Position numbers and translations under genes: made by a program. The notes beneath the pieces were generated by a model. It was given only the letters and a program-made list of their open reading frames with translations. It was not told the DNA's origin and ran no database searches. Below, piece after piece: positions 16,671 through 25,081 of a stretch of DNA of 64,000 bases (the stretch's first letter is position 1; each line of letters starts with the position of its first letter). Location of the stretch: assembly GCF_964252635.1 (NCBI RefSeq), contig NZ_CAXUNP010000015.1, positions 30,020-94,019 of the forward strand, in the 5' to 3' direction. Source of the stretch: Jatrophihabitans sp964252635. Its GTDB lineage: Bacteria > Actinomycetota > Actinomycetes > Mycobacteriales > Jatrophihabitantaceae.

Positions 16671-17636
16671 TCACGCGACCTCGCTTTCGGTGGTGTCGGT
16701 CGTGCCGGTGAGGGTGAAGAAGACCTCGTCCAGCGTCGGTAGGTGCAGGGACAGCTCGGTGACCGCGATGCCGGCCGCGTGCAGCCCGGCGACGACACCG
16801 GGGAGCGCGTCGCCGTCGGTGACGGGCACGGACAACGTGTCGCGACCCTCGCTCTCCGCCGGTGTGCCGACGACCGCCTCGAGCAGCCGGCCGACCTCGG
16901 GCAACGTGTCGGGGTCCGTGGGGCGGACGGTGAGCCGCTGGCCGCCGACCACCCGCTTCAGGCCCAGAGGGGTGTCGTGCGCGATGACCCGTCCGTGGTC
17001 GATCACCGAGATCTCGTCGGCGAGGGCGTCGGCCTCGTCGAGGTACTGCGTGGTGAGCAGCACCGTCGAGCCCTCGGTGACGAGGTTTCTGACGACGTCC
17101 CACATCGCCTCCCGCTTGGAGGGGTCCAGGCCGGTCGTCGGCTCGTCGAGGAAGATCACCGCCGGGCGTCCGACGAGGGACGCGGCCAGGTCGAGGCGGC
17201 GCCGCATGCCGCCCGAGTAGGTCTTGGCGACGCGGTCGGCGGCGTCGCCGAGCTCGAACCAGTCGAGCAGTTCGTGGGCGCGGCGGGTGGCCTCGGCGGA
17301 ACGCAGGTCGAGCAGCTGGCCGATCATGCGCAGGTTCTGCAGGCCGGTGAGGTCGTCGTCGACGCTGGCGAACTGCCCGGTCAGACCCACCGACTGCCGG
17401 ACCTTCACCGGGTCGGTGGCGACGTCGAACCCGGCGACGCGGGCCGAGCCGGAGTCGGCCTGCAGCAGGGTGGCCAGGATGCGGACGGCCGTGGTCTTGC
17501 CCGCGCCGTTGGGGCCGAGGACACCGAGCACGCTGCCCTCGCGGGCGGTCAGGTCGATACCGGCGAGGGCCTGGGTGGCGGTGGATCCCTTGCCGAAGCG
17601 CTTCGTCAGGCCTTGGGCTTCGATGGCGTTTGTCAT
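16671..17636 (-). CDS. ABC exporter ATPase (DrrA-like)
   Basis: A 321-residue ABC ATPase with Walker A GPNGAGKTT, signature SGGMRRRLDLA, Walker B VIFLDEPTTGLD and the C-terminal extension typical of DrrA-type daunorubicin-resistance exporters. ATG 17636 starts the conserved MTNAIEAQGLTKRFG. Its stop overlaps the permease start, so the two form an operon. Confidence 0.94.
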   Translation of the reverse strand: MTNAIEAQGLTKRFGKGSTATQALAGIDLTAREGSVLGVLGPNGAGKTTAVRILATLLQADSGSARVAGFDVATDPVKVRQSVGLTGQFASVDDDLTGLQNLRMIGQLLDLRSAEATRRAHELLDWFELGDAADRVAKTYSGGMRRRLDLAASLVGRPAVIFLDEPTTGLDPSKREAMWDVVRNLVTEGSTVLLTTQYLDEADALADEISVIDHGRVIAHDTPLGLKRVVGGQRLTVRPTDPDTLPEVGRLLEAVVGTPAESEGRDTLSVPVTDGDALPGVVAGLHAAGIAVTELSLHLPTLDEVFFTLTGTTDTTESEVA

Positions 17637-17726
17637 GACAGCACCATGCTCGGCGCCGCTGGCACCGCGCATGCACGCCGCTGGTACGGGCTGGCAGGCC
17701 CCGCCGGCGCCGTCGGACCCCGTCGT

Positions 17727-17742
17727 TAGGCTCACGGGTATG
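17727..17742 (+). promoter_or_regulatory. Leaderless promoter of rph, TAGGCT-N7-ATG
   Basis: TAGGCT (17727-17732) is 7 nt before ATG 17740, without a Shine-Dalgarno sequence. Confidence 0.55.
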
Positions 17743-18462
17743 CCTCGTCCCGACGCCCGTTCCGCCGATCAGCTCCGCCCCGTCACCATCACCCGTGACT
17801 GGCAGAAGTACGCCGAGGGGTCGGCGCTGGTCGAGTTCGGTGACACCAAGGTGCTCTGTTCGGCGTCGGTGCAGCAGGGTGTGCCGCGCTGGCGCAAGGG
17901 CAGCGGGCTGGGTTGGGTGACGGCCGAGTACGCGATGCTGCCGCGGGCGACCCTCACCCGTAACGACCGCGAGTCCGTCAAGGGCAAGATCGGCGGGCGC
18001 ACCCACGAGATCTCCCGGCTGATCGGCCGCTCGCTGCGCGCGGCCATCGACCTGTCCGCTCTGGGCGAGAACTCGATCTCGATCGACTGCGACGTGCTGC
18101 AGGCCGACGGCGGCACCCGCACCGCGGCCATCACCGGTGCCTACGTGGCGCTGGCCGATGCGGTGTCGTGGCTGCGGGCGAAGGGTTCTCTGGCGCAGCC
18201 GGAGCCGTTGATCAACTCCGTCTCGGCCGTGTCCGTCGGCGTCATCGACGGTGAGCCGCGCCTCGACCTGATGTACGAGGAGGACGTGCGCGCCGAGACC
18301 GACATGAACGTCGTGGTCACCGGCAAGGGCGAGTTCGTGGAGGTACAGGGCACCGCCGAGGGTGTGCCGTTCCGCCGCGACGAGCTCGACGCCTTGCTCG
18401 ACCTCGCCGTGGCCGGGTGTGCGGAGCTGGCGCGGCTGCAGTCCGACGCGCTCGGGCGCTGA
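17740..18462 (+). CDS. rph: Ribonuclease PH
   Basis: The 240-residue protein is a clear RNase PH: RPVTITRDW, ALVEFGDTKVLCSASV, WVTAEYAMLPRAT, the phosphate-site GGRTHEISRLIGRSLRAA and CDVLQADGGTRTAAITG. It trims tRNA 3' ends phosphorolytically. It precedes rdgB by 10 bp on the same strand, the usual actinobacterial arrangement, and a tRNA gene follows. Confidence 0.97.
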   Translation: MPRPDARSADQLRPVTITRDWQKYAEGSALVEFGDTKVLCSASVQQGVPRWRKGSGLGWVTAEYAMLPRATLTRNDRESVKGKIGGRTHEISRLIGRSLRAAIDLSALGENSISIDCDVLQADGGTRTAAITGAYVALADAVSWLRAKGSLAQPEPLINSVSAVSVGVIDGEPRLDLMYEEDVRAETDMNVVVTGKGEFVEVQGTAEGVPFRRDELDALLDLAVAGCAELARLQSDALGR

Positions 18463-18472
18463 GCGGGCCGTC

Positions 18473-19063
18473 GTGCGGGTGCTGCTGGCCAGTCGCAACG
18501 CCAAGAAGTTGGGCGAGCTGCGGCGCATCCTCGCCCCCAGCCTCCCGGGGCTCGAGGTGATCGGCCTCGACGACGTTCCCCCGTACGCCGAGGTACCCGA
18601 GTCGGGCGCGACCTTCGGCGACAACGCCCTCATCAAGGCCAGGGAGGGTTTCCGGCGGACCGGGCTGCCCACGGTCGCCGACGACTCGGGCCTCGCCGTC
18701 GACGCGTTGAACGGCATGCCGGGCGTGCTGTCCGCCCGGTGGGCCGGGTCCCACGGCGACGACACCGCCAACCTGCGGCTCGTGCTCGACCAGGTCGGCG
18801 ACGTACCGGACGATCGTCTGGGTGCGGCGTTCCAGTGCAGCGTGGCCTACGTGTCGGCGGACGGCGAGATCCTCACCGACGGCCGCATGCCCGGCCGGCT
18901 GGTTCGCGAGCCACGCGGCGCCAACGGTTTCGGCTACGACCCGATCTTCGTCCCGGACGGCTTCGACCGGACCAGTGCCGAGCTCGCCCCGGGCGAGAAG
19001 GACCGCATCAGTCACCGTGGCCAGGCGTTGCGCGCGCTCGCGGAGCGGCTCGCCGAGACGTAA
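18473..19063 (+). CDS. rdgB: XTP/dITP diphosphatase (HAM1/RdgB)
   Basis: The 196-residue protein has the RdgB signature: LLASRNAKKLGELRRIL at the N-terminus, SGATFGDNALIKAR, VADDSGLAVDALNGMPGVLSAR and GFGYDPIFVP. It removes non-canonical purine nucleotides such as dITP and XTP. GTG 18473 is the likely start because it directly precedes the conserved first strand. It is co-transcribed with rph. Confidence 0.95.
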   Translation: MRVLLASRNAKKLGELRRILAPSLPGLEVIGLDDVPPYAEVPESGATFGDNALIKAREGFRRTGLPTVADDSGLAVDALNGMPGVLSARWAGSHGDDTANLRLVLDQVGDVPDDRLGAAFQCSVAYVSADGEILTDGRMPGRLVREPRGANGFGYDPIFVPDGFDRTSAELAPGEKDRISHRGQALRALAERLAET

Positions 19064-19096
19064 TCGCCCCGAATAGCCCCGGATCAGAAGTGTGGG

Positions 19097-19169
19097 TGCG
19101 CCATCAGGGACTCGAACCCCGAACCCGCTGGTTAAGAGCCAGCTGCTCTGCCAATTGAGCTAATGGCGC
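19097..19169 (-). tRNA. tRNA-Lys(CTT)
   Basis: On the minus strand the acceptor GCGCCAT pairs with ATGGCGC. The D-stem is GCTC/GAGC, the anticodon loop CTCTTAA is closed by GCTGG/CCAGC, and the T-loop TTCGAGT is present. CCA is not encoded. Confidence 0.96.
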
Positions 19170-19211
19170 CGGTCATGCCGTCGGCCCGCCGAAGCGAGCC
19201 GAGAATCGAGA

Positions 19212-20432
19212 TTAGCACGCAGCCTGATTGCCGCAGAGGGCGGCGTCCTCGACCGTCAGGGTGCTCGCCACGGGCTCGACGGCGACGCCCGCAGCAGCCG
19301 CGGCCACCCCGTGACGGCGCTCGATCATCCAGGTGCTGATCCAGGCGACCCAGCCCACCGCCACGACGAGCAGGAAGCTGATCAGGCGGTACAGCACCAC
19401 GCCCGCGGTGGCGGCGACCGTGCTGACGCCGCCGCTGGTGAGAGCCAGCACCATGGCTGCGTCGACGATGCCGACCCCGCCGGGCAGCAAGGAGATGCTG
19501 GATGCGCTCATCCCGGCGACGTAGGCGACCATCACGATCCCTACGGTGGCGCGGTCGGCGCCCACGGCCTCGCAGCAAGCGAACAGGCACACGAGGTCGG
19601 CGCCCCAGTTGAGGACGGCCAGGCCCAGACCCACCAGCCAGTCACGGTGACGCGGGTGGATGGCGAACAGGCCTTCGGTGAAGCGTGTGACGGCGGCCAG
19701 ACCGGCGTCGGGCCGGCGGCGCAGCGCGCGGTTGACCCGCCGCAGACTGATGGGCACGGCCCGCTGCACCATGGCGGCAGGATCGCGGCGACGCAGGACG
19801 AGCGTGGTGACGACGACGGCGAGCGCCGCGAGCACGACGAGCACCGAGCTGGTGAGGTCGTCGCCGGCGGAGATGCCGACGAAGGTGGCGAGGACCGCGA
19901 AGCCGACCAGGCTGAGCAGGCCGGATGCGACCACGGTGAAGCCGGCCGCCGGCACCGTCGCGCCCCAGGACCGCAGCCGCTTGAAGACGTAGCCGGACGA
20001 GATGGCGGTACCGCCGGGGAAGGTGACGGACAGGGCGTTCGCCGCGTAGGTCAGGTTGATCATGGAGCGGATGCCGACGCGTTGCCCCGCCGCCGAGAGC
20101 ATCCGCCGCTGGACGCGGGCGAACGCGCCCATCGACAGGCCCTCCGCGCCGAGAGCAAGCAGCAGCCACCACGGGTTCGGCTCGGTCAGCGCGTCGGCGG
20201 CCTTCTCGAGGTAGGGCGTGACCAGGGTGATCTCCACGCCGAGCAGGACGACGAGACCGATGGCAAGCGACCAGCGCAGCACCCGGCGCAGCGGCCAACG
20301 CTCACGCGCGAACGCGCTCGTACCGAGCGCCGCCGTCCCCATCAGCGCGTCCACGGGGTCGATCAGGCGCGGATCGACGACGCCGGTGGCGGGGGTAGCC
20401 GCCACTGCGTCCGTCTGTGCGCCCGCCGCCAT
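19212..20432 (-). CDS. Flippase-like membrane protein (UPF0104/lysylphosphatidylglycerol synthase TM family)
   Basis: A protein of about 406 residues with a charged N-terminus and about eight hydrophobic segments. It has the family's NALSVTFPGGTAISSGYVFKRL and SLLPGGVGIVDAAMVLAL motifs. It lacks the soluble aminoacyl-transferase domain of MprF, so it is probably a lipid flippase or transporter. ATG 20432 has GGAGA upstream. ATG 20534 in the same frame would add 34 polar residues. Its 3' end is 43 bp from the tRNA-Lys gene. Confidence 0.85.
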   Translation of the reverse strand: MAAGAQTDAVAATPATGVVDPRLIDPVDALMGTAALGTSAFARERWPLRRVLRWSLAIGLVVLLGVEITLVTPYLEKAADALTEPNPWWLLLALGAEGLSMGAFARVQRRMLSAAGQRVGIRSMINLTYAANALSVTFPGGTAISSGYVFKRLRSWGATVPAAGFTVVASGLLSLVGFAVLATFVGISAGDDLTSSVLVVLAALAVVVTTLVLRRRDPAAMVQRAVPISLRRVNRALRRRPDAGLAAVTRFTEGLFAIHPRHRDWLVGLGLAVLNWGADLVCLFACCEAVGADRATVGIVMVAYVAGMSASSISLLPGGVGIVDAAMVLALTSGGVSTVAATAGVVLYRLISFLLVVAVGWVAWISTWMIERRHGVAAAAAGVAVEPVASTLTVEDAALCGNQAAC

Positions 20433-20592
20433 GTCGGTCTCCGTCCGACGCCCCTGCTTCCGTGGTGGAACAAGGTCTCTCGATGACAAGGTATTCCCCG
20501 CCGACGACACCTTTTGCACGGGTTGAGCCGACATTTCGGCTCAGAATTGCCCAGGAGTTCGGCCAGAAATGTCGGCAGCGCTCGGAGACACG

Positions 20593-20620
20593 AACGTCCC
20601 CGGCCGGAGCCGGGGACGTT
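20593..20620. terminator. Terminator hairpin downstream of tRNA-His
   Basis: A perfect 12-bp stem (AACGTCCCCGGC with GCCGGGGACGTT) around a CGGA loop starts 10 bp beyond the tRNA 3' end. Confidence 0.8.
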
Positions 20621-20629
20621 CAGTGAAAC

Positions 20630-20705
20630 TGGGGTGAGTGACGGGACTTGAACCCGCGACATCTGCGACCACAACGCAGCGCTCTACCAGCTGAGCTACA
20701 CCCAC
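20630..20705 (-). tRNA. tRNA-His(GTG)
   Basis: Acceptor GTGGGTG pairs with CACTCAC (one G-T). The anticodon loop TTGTGGT is closed by CTGCG/CGCAG. CCA is encoded and the discriminator is C73. The base before position 1 (20706) is G, which supplies the G-1 needed for histidine identity. Confidence 0.97.
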
Positions 20706-20790
20706 CGTGTCGGCAACGAGTGCCGAGCGGAGCCAGCATACCCGGGCCCCGGCCGCGGGCCGAGCCGGTATCGGACGGGCCGGGCCGTGC

Positions 20791-21381
20791 TCAGAGGGCG
20801 TCGGCCGCGGCCCGGGCCTCGTCCAGGGTGGGGCCCGGTTCGGCCACGAACAGGGTGGCCCGGTAGTAGGCGAGTTCCCGAATGCTTTCCAGGATGTCCG
20901 CCAGCGCGCGGTGGGCCAGGCCCTTCTTCGGCTGCGACTGGTACACCCGCGGGTACCAGCGCTTGGCGAGTTCCTTCAGCGATGAGACGTCCACCATGCG
21001 GTAATGCAGGTAGGCGTCGAGCTCGGGCATGTCGCGGGCGAGGAAGCCGCGGTCGGTGGCGATCGAGTTGCCGCACAGCGGAGCCGAACGGGCGTCCGGG
21101 ACGTGTTTGCGGACGTACTCGAGCACCAGCTTCTCCGCCTCGGCCAGGGAGATCGTCGAAGCGCGCACCTGATCGGTCAGCCCGGAATTGGCGTGCATGT
21201 CGTGCACGAACGGGATCATGCCGTCGAGCACGTCGTCGTCGGCGTGGATGATCAGGTCGAGACCGTCGTCCAGGGGCTGGAGGTCGGCGCCGGTCACCAC
21301 CACGGCCACCTCGATGAGGGCATCGTGCTCGAGATCGAGCCCGGTCATCTCGCAATCGATCCATACCAGACGGTCCGCCAC
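20791..21381 (-). CDS. orn: Oligoribonuclease
   Basis: A 196-residue DEDDh exonuclease: WIDCEMTGLD (Asp9, Glu11), GNSIATDRGFLARDMPELDAYLHYRMVDVSSLKEL and the HRALADILESIREL end with catalytic His and Asp. It degrades 2-5 nt RNA fragments and the pGpG product of c-di-GMP breakdown. It starts at GTG with a TAGCCT hexamer 6 nt upstream. The adjacency to tRNA-His is common in actinobacteria. Confidence 0.96.
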   Translation of the reverse strand: MADRLVWIDCEMTGLDLEHDALIEVAVVVTGADLQPLDDGLDLIIHADDDVLDGMIPFVHDMHANSGLTDQVRASTISLAEAEKLVLEYVRKHVPDARSAPLCGNSIATDRGFLARDMPELDAYLHYRMVDVSSLKELAKRWYPRVYQSQPKKGLAHRALADILESIRELAYYRATLFVAEPGPTLDEARAAADAL

Positions 21382-21387
21382 CCTTCG

Positions 21388-21393
21388 AGGCTA
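21388..21393 (-). promoter_or_regulatory. -10 element of leaderless orn promoter
   Basis: TAGCCT on the minus strand, 6 nt from GTG 21381. A TACGGT hexamer on the plus strand (21405-21410) probably serves the divergent pterin dehydratase gene. Confidence 0.55.
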
Positions 21394-21441
21394 TACGTCG
21401 CCGCTACGGTGGCTGTGAGGACCGACGGAGGGTGGTGCGTC

Positions 21442-21753
21442 GTGGCGCAGCGGATTCTGGATCAGAGCGCGGTGGACGACGCGTTGACCCGGTTGCACCC
21501 CGGATGGTCCGGCACGCCGAAGGCCCTGACGAGGTCGATCGAGTTCGCCGACTTCCCGACCGCGGTGCAGTTCATCACCGTGCTGGCGCCGCGCTGCGAG
21601 GAGCTCGACCACCACCCCGACCTCGCCCTGCGCTGGCGGTGGGTCGACGTCGTGCTCTCGACCCACAGTGCCGGCGGCGTGACGGGCAAGGACGTGCAGC
21701 TCGCGGAGGTCGTGGACGAGGTCGCCGCCGTCCTGCCGATGGCGGGTGGCTGA
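21442..21753 (+). CDS. Pterin-4a-carbinolamine dehydratase family protein
   Basis: The 103-residue protein carries the dehydratase motif: EELDHHPDLALRWRWVDVVLSTHSAGGVTGKD (His-His-Pro, later Thr-His and Gly). It probably recycles oxidised pterin cofactor or acts as a pterin-binding protein. No aromatic amino-acid hydroxylase is nearby. GTG 21442 has GGAGGG 7 nt upstream. GTG 21415 in the same frame is an alternative near the predicted transcription start. Confidence 0.9.
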   Translation: MAQRILDQSAVDDALTRLHPGWSGTPKALTRSIEFADFPTAVQFITVLAPRCEELDHHPDLALRWRWVDVVLSTHSAGGVTGKDVQLAEVVDEVAAVLPMAGG

Positions 21754-21771
21754 CCCGCGGTTCGCGGTGCG

Positions 21772-22401
21772 TCAGGGCTTGCTGCGCCAGGCCCCCATGC
21801 CGAGCACGATCAGGCGCAGCTGGCGTTCGGCGGTGTCGAGGTGGCCCTCGACGTCCTCGGGGTGCCGGTCGTCGACCTCCAGCAGGTCGAGCACGGTGCC
21901 CAGCATGGCCGTCACCATCAGGTCGGCGGCCATCTCCAGGTCCTCCGACGTCCAGTCGAAGCCGGCGGTCAGGCGGGCGAGGTCGACGGTCAGGTCGCTG
22001 GTGAACATCCGTAACTCGGTGGCGATCGCACGGCGCACCGCGGCGACCCCGCCGTAGCGCTCGCGGCTCAGGAAGCGGAACTGGTCAGGATGCAACTTCA
22101 CGTGTCGCGCCAGTGACTGCACCGTGTCGGCGATGATGTCGCTGTGCGCGGTGCGCCCGCGTCGGGCCTCGCGCATCATCTGGCGCAGCGGGCGCATGCA
22201 CTCGTCGACCAGGTCGACACCGAGCGCGTCCATCGACGCGTAGTGCCGGTAGAACGCGGTGGGCACGATGCCGGCGTCGCGGGCGACCTCGCGCAGGCTG
22301 ATGCTCGACAGGCTGCGTTCGGACATCAGTCGCAGGGTGACGTCGAGCAACCGCTGGCGGGTGCGCTCCTTGCGCTCCGCACGGGATCTGCCCTCCGTCA
22401 T
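21772..22401 (-). CDS. TetR-family regulator, probable repressor of fatty-acid desaturation genes
   Basis: The 209-residue protein has an HTH (RQRLLDVTLRLMSERSLSSISLREVARDAGIVPTAFYRHY) close to that of DesT/FabR-type regulators. Its ligand domain contains FRFLSRERYGG, a segment I associate with acyl-CoA-sensing members. It is divergent from the ferredoxin reductase/desaturase operon. An operator-like palindrome lies just before that operon. It probably senses acyl-CoA saturation and represses desaturation. Recognition rests on motifs and context. Confidence 0.88.
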   Translation of the reverse strand: MTEGRSRAERKERTRQRLLDVTLRLMSERSLSSISLREVARDAGIVPTAFYRHYASMDALGVDLVDECMRPLRQMMREARRGRTAHSDIIADTVQSLARHVKLHPDQFRFLSRERYGGVAAVRRAIATELRMFTSDLTVDLARLTAGFDWTSEDLEMAADLMVTAMLGTVLDLLEVDDRHPEDVEGHLDTAERQLRLIVLGMGAWRSKP

Positions 22402-22408
22402 GGGCCTG

Positions 22409-22414
22409 ACGCTA
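22409..22414 (-). promoter_or_regulatory. -10 element of leaderless promoter for TetR gene at 22401
   Basis: TAGCGT on the minus strand, 7 nt from the ATG. Confidence 0.5.
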
Positions 22415-22479
22415 CCTGCACGTGCCCGCCGTCACGTGCTCTCACGTTGACACGGCCCGCCGCACCTCGACACACTCAT

Positions 22480-22499
22480 CAGTGTACAAGCGTGCACTG
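22480..22499. promoter_or_regulatory. DesT/FabR-like operator
   Basis: CAGTGTAC-AAGC-GTGCACTG is an inverted repeat with one mismatch in 8-bp arms. It ends 13 bp before the reductase ATG. The AGTG(C/T)AC...GT(A/G)CACT layout resembles published DesT/FabR boxes as I recall them. Confidence 0.7.
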
Positions 22500-22512
22500 A
22501 AAGGAGCCCGCG

Positions 22513-23637
22513 ATGTCCTTGCTCAACCCGCGCCGTTCCGCCGGTGCCCGACGCTTCTCGCCCCTGGGGCTCGTCGAAGCGCTCGTCACGCCCCACGGTA
22601 TAGACCGCTACCTCGAGCTCGTGAACCCGATGCTGACGGTGCGCGACCTGCGCGCCGAGGTCGTCGACGTCCGGCGTCAGGTCGTCGACGGCACGGGGGT
22701 GGACACCCGGCTGACCCTGCGCCCGACCCGCCAGTGGGACGGGTTCGACGCCGGCCAGTTCGTCTCCGTCACGGTGGACATCGACGGCGTCCGTCGCACG
22801 CGCTGCTACTCGCCGGCGAACTCCCAGCACCGACGCGACGGGCTGCTGGAGCTCACGGTCAAGGCCCATCCCGAAGGGCTGGTGTCCCAGTACCTGCACG
22901 AGCAGGCGCGACCCGGCCTCGTCCTCGGGCTGAGCCAGGCCGACGGGACGTTCCGGCTGACGTTGCCGCGGCCCGAGCGCCTCCTGCTCGTCAGCGGCGG
23001 CAGTGGCATCACGCCGGTCATGTCCATGCTGCGCACGCTGTGCGACGAGGGATACCGGGGCGGGATCGTCTTCCTGCACTACGCGCTCAGCGCCGAGCAC
23101 GTGTCCTACCTGCCCGAGCTGCGGCAGCTCGCCGACGCACACGACAACGTGCGGCTCGCGCTGGCCTACACCGAGCAGCAGCTCGGCGGTGACCTGCACG
23201 GGCTGTTCCACGCGTCGCACCTGCGCGACGTAGCGCCCTGGTACGCGAACGCGCAGACCTACTTGTGCGGCCCGCCCGGGCTGATGGCGGCCGTCCGCGC
23301 ACACTTCGACGGGCGCCGCCTCACCGACCGGCTGGCCACCGAGGAGTTCGCCCCCGCGCCGGTCGCCGCGCCGGACGCGGACGTCAGCGGCGTGACCACG
23401 TTCGCCCGCAGTGCCGTGACGAGCGACAACACGGGAGACACGTTGCTGGAGCAGGCCGAGAACGCCGGGCTGTCGCCAGAGCACGGCTGCCGCATGGGCA
23501 TCTGCTTCTCGTGCACCCAGGTCAAGACCAGCGGGTGCGTCCAGAACATCCGCACCGGAGAGATCAGCAGCGACCCCGACACCGAGGTGCAGCTGTGCAT
23601 CCACCGCGCCGTCGGCGACGTCGCTCTCGACCTCTGA
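22513..23637 (+). CDS. Ferredoxin reductase with C-terminal 2Fe-2S domain (desaturase electron donor)
   Basis: The 374-residue flavoprotein has an FAD domain (RCYSPANS motif near residue 98), an NAD(P) domain (LLLVSGGSGITPVMSMLRTL, YLCGPPGLM) and a C-terminal plant-type ferredoxin domain. That domain has CRMGICFSC, a C-x4-C-x2-C pattern, and a later Cys in QLCIHRA. It should pass electrons from NADPH to the desaturase encoded 45 bp downstream. The pair resembles the Rv3230c-DesA3 couple. AAGGAG precedes ATG 22513. Confidence 0.94.
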   Translation: MSLLNPRRSAGARRFSPLGLVEALVTPHGIDRYLELVNPMLTVRDLRAEVVDVRRQVVDGTGVDTRLTLRPTRQWDGFDAGQFVSVTVDIDGVRRTRCYSPANSQHRRDGLLELTVKAHPEGLVSQYLHEQARPGLVLGLSQADGTFRLTLPRPERLLLVSGGSGITPVMSMLRTLCDEGYRGGIVFLHYALSAEHVSYLPELRQLADAHDNVRLALAYTEQQLGGDLHGLFHASHLRDVAPWYANAQTYLCGPPGLMAAVRAHFDGRRLTDRLATEEFAPAPVAAPDADVSGVTTFARSAVTSDNTGDTLLEQAENAGLSPEHGCRMGICFSCTQVKTSGCVQNIRTGEISSDPDTEVQLCIHRAVGDVALDL

Positions 23638-23682
23638 TCCGTCACCTCTGCTCCGTCACCTCTGATCCGTCAAGGAGACCCC

Positions 23683-24828
23683 ATGACTTCCAAGTCCCAG
23701 ACCATCCCGCTGTCCGACGAGCAGGTCGAGGAACTCGGCCACGAGCTGGACGCCATCAAGGCCCGCCTGGTCGAGAGCCTGGGCGCCGACGACCGCGACT
23801 ACATCTACAACGTGATCAAGGCGCAGCGGGCCTTCGAGGTCGGCGGCCGTGCCGCCCTGATGCTCAGCGTGCTGCCGCCGTTCTGGCTGATGGGCACCGC
23901 TGCCCTGTCGATCTCCAAGATCCTCGACAACATGGAGATCGGACACAACGTCATGCACGGCCAGTACGACTGGATGCGTGACCCGGCGCTGAACTCCAAG
24001 AAGTTCGAGTGGGACACCGCCTGCCCCTCGGACCAGTGGCGCTACTCGCACAACTACATGCACCACACGTTCACCAACATCGTCGACAAGGACCGCGACA
24101 TCGGCTACGGCATCCTGCGGATGGACGAGAGCCAGAAGTGGAACCCCTACTATCTGGGCAATCCGCTGTGGGCGTTCCTGCTGATGACGTTCTTCCAGTA
24201 CGGCGTCGCGATGCACGACCTCGAGGCCGAGAACCTCGTCACCGGTAAGCGTTCGATGAAGGACAACGTGCCTCTGCTCAAGGGCATCTGGCGCAAGGTC
24301 GGCAAGCAGACTCTGAAGGACTACGTGCTCTTCCCGCTGCTGTCCGGGCCCCAGGCGCCGTTCACGCTCTCGGCCAACATGACCGCCAACCTGGTGCGCA
24401 ACCTCTGGGCGTACTCGATCATCTTCTGCGGGCACTTCCCGAGCGGCACGGCCACGTTCAGCGAGGACGAGACCGAGAACGAGAGCCGCGGCGAGTGGTA
24501 CGTGCGGCAGATGATGGGCTCGGCGAACATCACGGGCAGCCCGCTGTTCCACATCCTCAGCGGCAACCTGAGCCACCAGATCGAGCACCACCTGTTCCCC
24601 GACGTGCCGGCGCGGCGCTACCCGCAGATCGCCGGCGAGGTCGAGGCGTTGTGTGCCCGGTTCGGGCTGCCGTACACCACCGGCCGTTTCTCCAAGCAGG
24701 TCGGCTCGACGTGGGGCAAGATCTTCCGGCTGGCCGTGCCGACGCGGGGCGACGACGACGCACCGGGCGACTCGCGCAGCGCTACCGTGACGGTGGCGGA
24801 CGACACGGACGACACAGTCGCTGCCTGA
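23683..24828 (+). CDS. Membrane fatty-acid (acyl-CoA/acyl-lipid) desaturase
   Basis: The 381-residue di-iron membrane desaturase has three histidine boxes: HNVMH at residue 88, HNYMHH at 123 and HQIEHH at 298. Hydrophobic segments lie between them. It introduces a double bond, probably delta-9, into stearoyl/palmitoyl chains, using electrons from the upstream reductase. The operon layout with a divergent TetR gene matches homeostatic control of membrane unsaturation. Confidence 0.95.
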   Translation: MTSKSQTIPLSDEQVEELGHELDAIKARLVESLGADDRDYIYNVIKAQRAFEVGGRAALMLSVLPPFWLMGTAALSISKILDNMEIGHNVMHGQYDWMRDPALNSKKFEWDTACPSDQWRYSHNYMHHTFTNIVDKDRDIGYGILRMDESQKWNPYYLGNPLWAFLLMTFFQYGVAMHDLEAENLVTGKRSMKDNVPLLKGIWRKVGKQTLKDYVLFPLLSGPQAPFTLSANMTANLVRNLWAYSIIFCGHFPSGTATFSEDETENESRGEWYVRQMMGSANITGSPLFHILSGNLSHQIEHHLFPDVPARRYPQIAGEVEALCARFGLPYTTGRFSKQVGSTWGKIFRLAVPTRGDDDAPGDSRSATVTVADDTDDTVAA

Positions 24829-24844
24829 CGATCAGGGAGTGCCC

Positions 24845-25078
24845 ATGAGCAGGTTCGAGATCGCCAAGGACACCGTTCAGGTGGTGACCGAGTCGGCAGC
24901 CTCGCACGTCGGCCGGATCGCCACGATCCTCAGCGGTGCGGTGCGCGAGGTCACCCACGAGGTGGGGGAGTGGGCGTCGGACGTCGTCGAGATGCGGGAC
25001 GCGGCAGCACGCGCTCGCGAGGCCGACCTGGCCGGGAACGCGCGCGGCTTCGACGCCGAGGACGACCCGACCGTCTGA
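24845..25078 (+). CDS. Small conserved hypothetical protein downstream of desaturase
   Basis: The 77-residue, mostly helical protein begins MSRFEIAKDTVQVVTESAASHVGRIATILSGAVREV and has an acidic tail. It has no membrane segment or known domain. AGGGAG lies upstream of ATG 24845, and it starts 16 bp after the desaturase stop, so it is probably the third gene of the operon. The amphipathic helix could associate with membranes, but that is speculative. Confidence 0.7.
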   Translation: MSRFEIAKDTVQVVTESAASHVGRIATILSGAVREVTHEVGEWASDVVEMRDAAARAREADLAGNARGFDAEDDPTV

Positions 25079-25081
25079 CGG

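Noticed and set aside
20525..20542. Small GAGCCGA/TCGGCTC dyad upstream of the flippase-like gene
   Set aside because: A 7-bp stem in very GC-rich DNA at an uncertain start is not strong enough to call a regulatory site.
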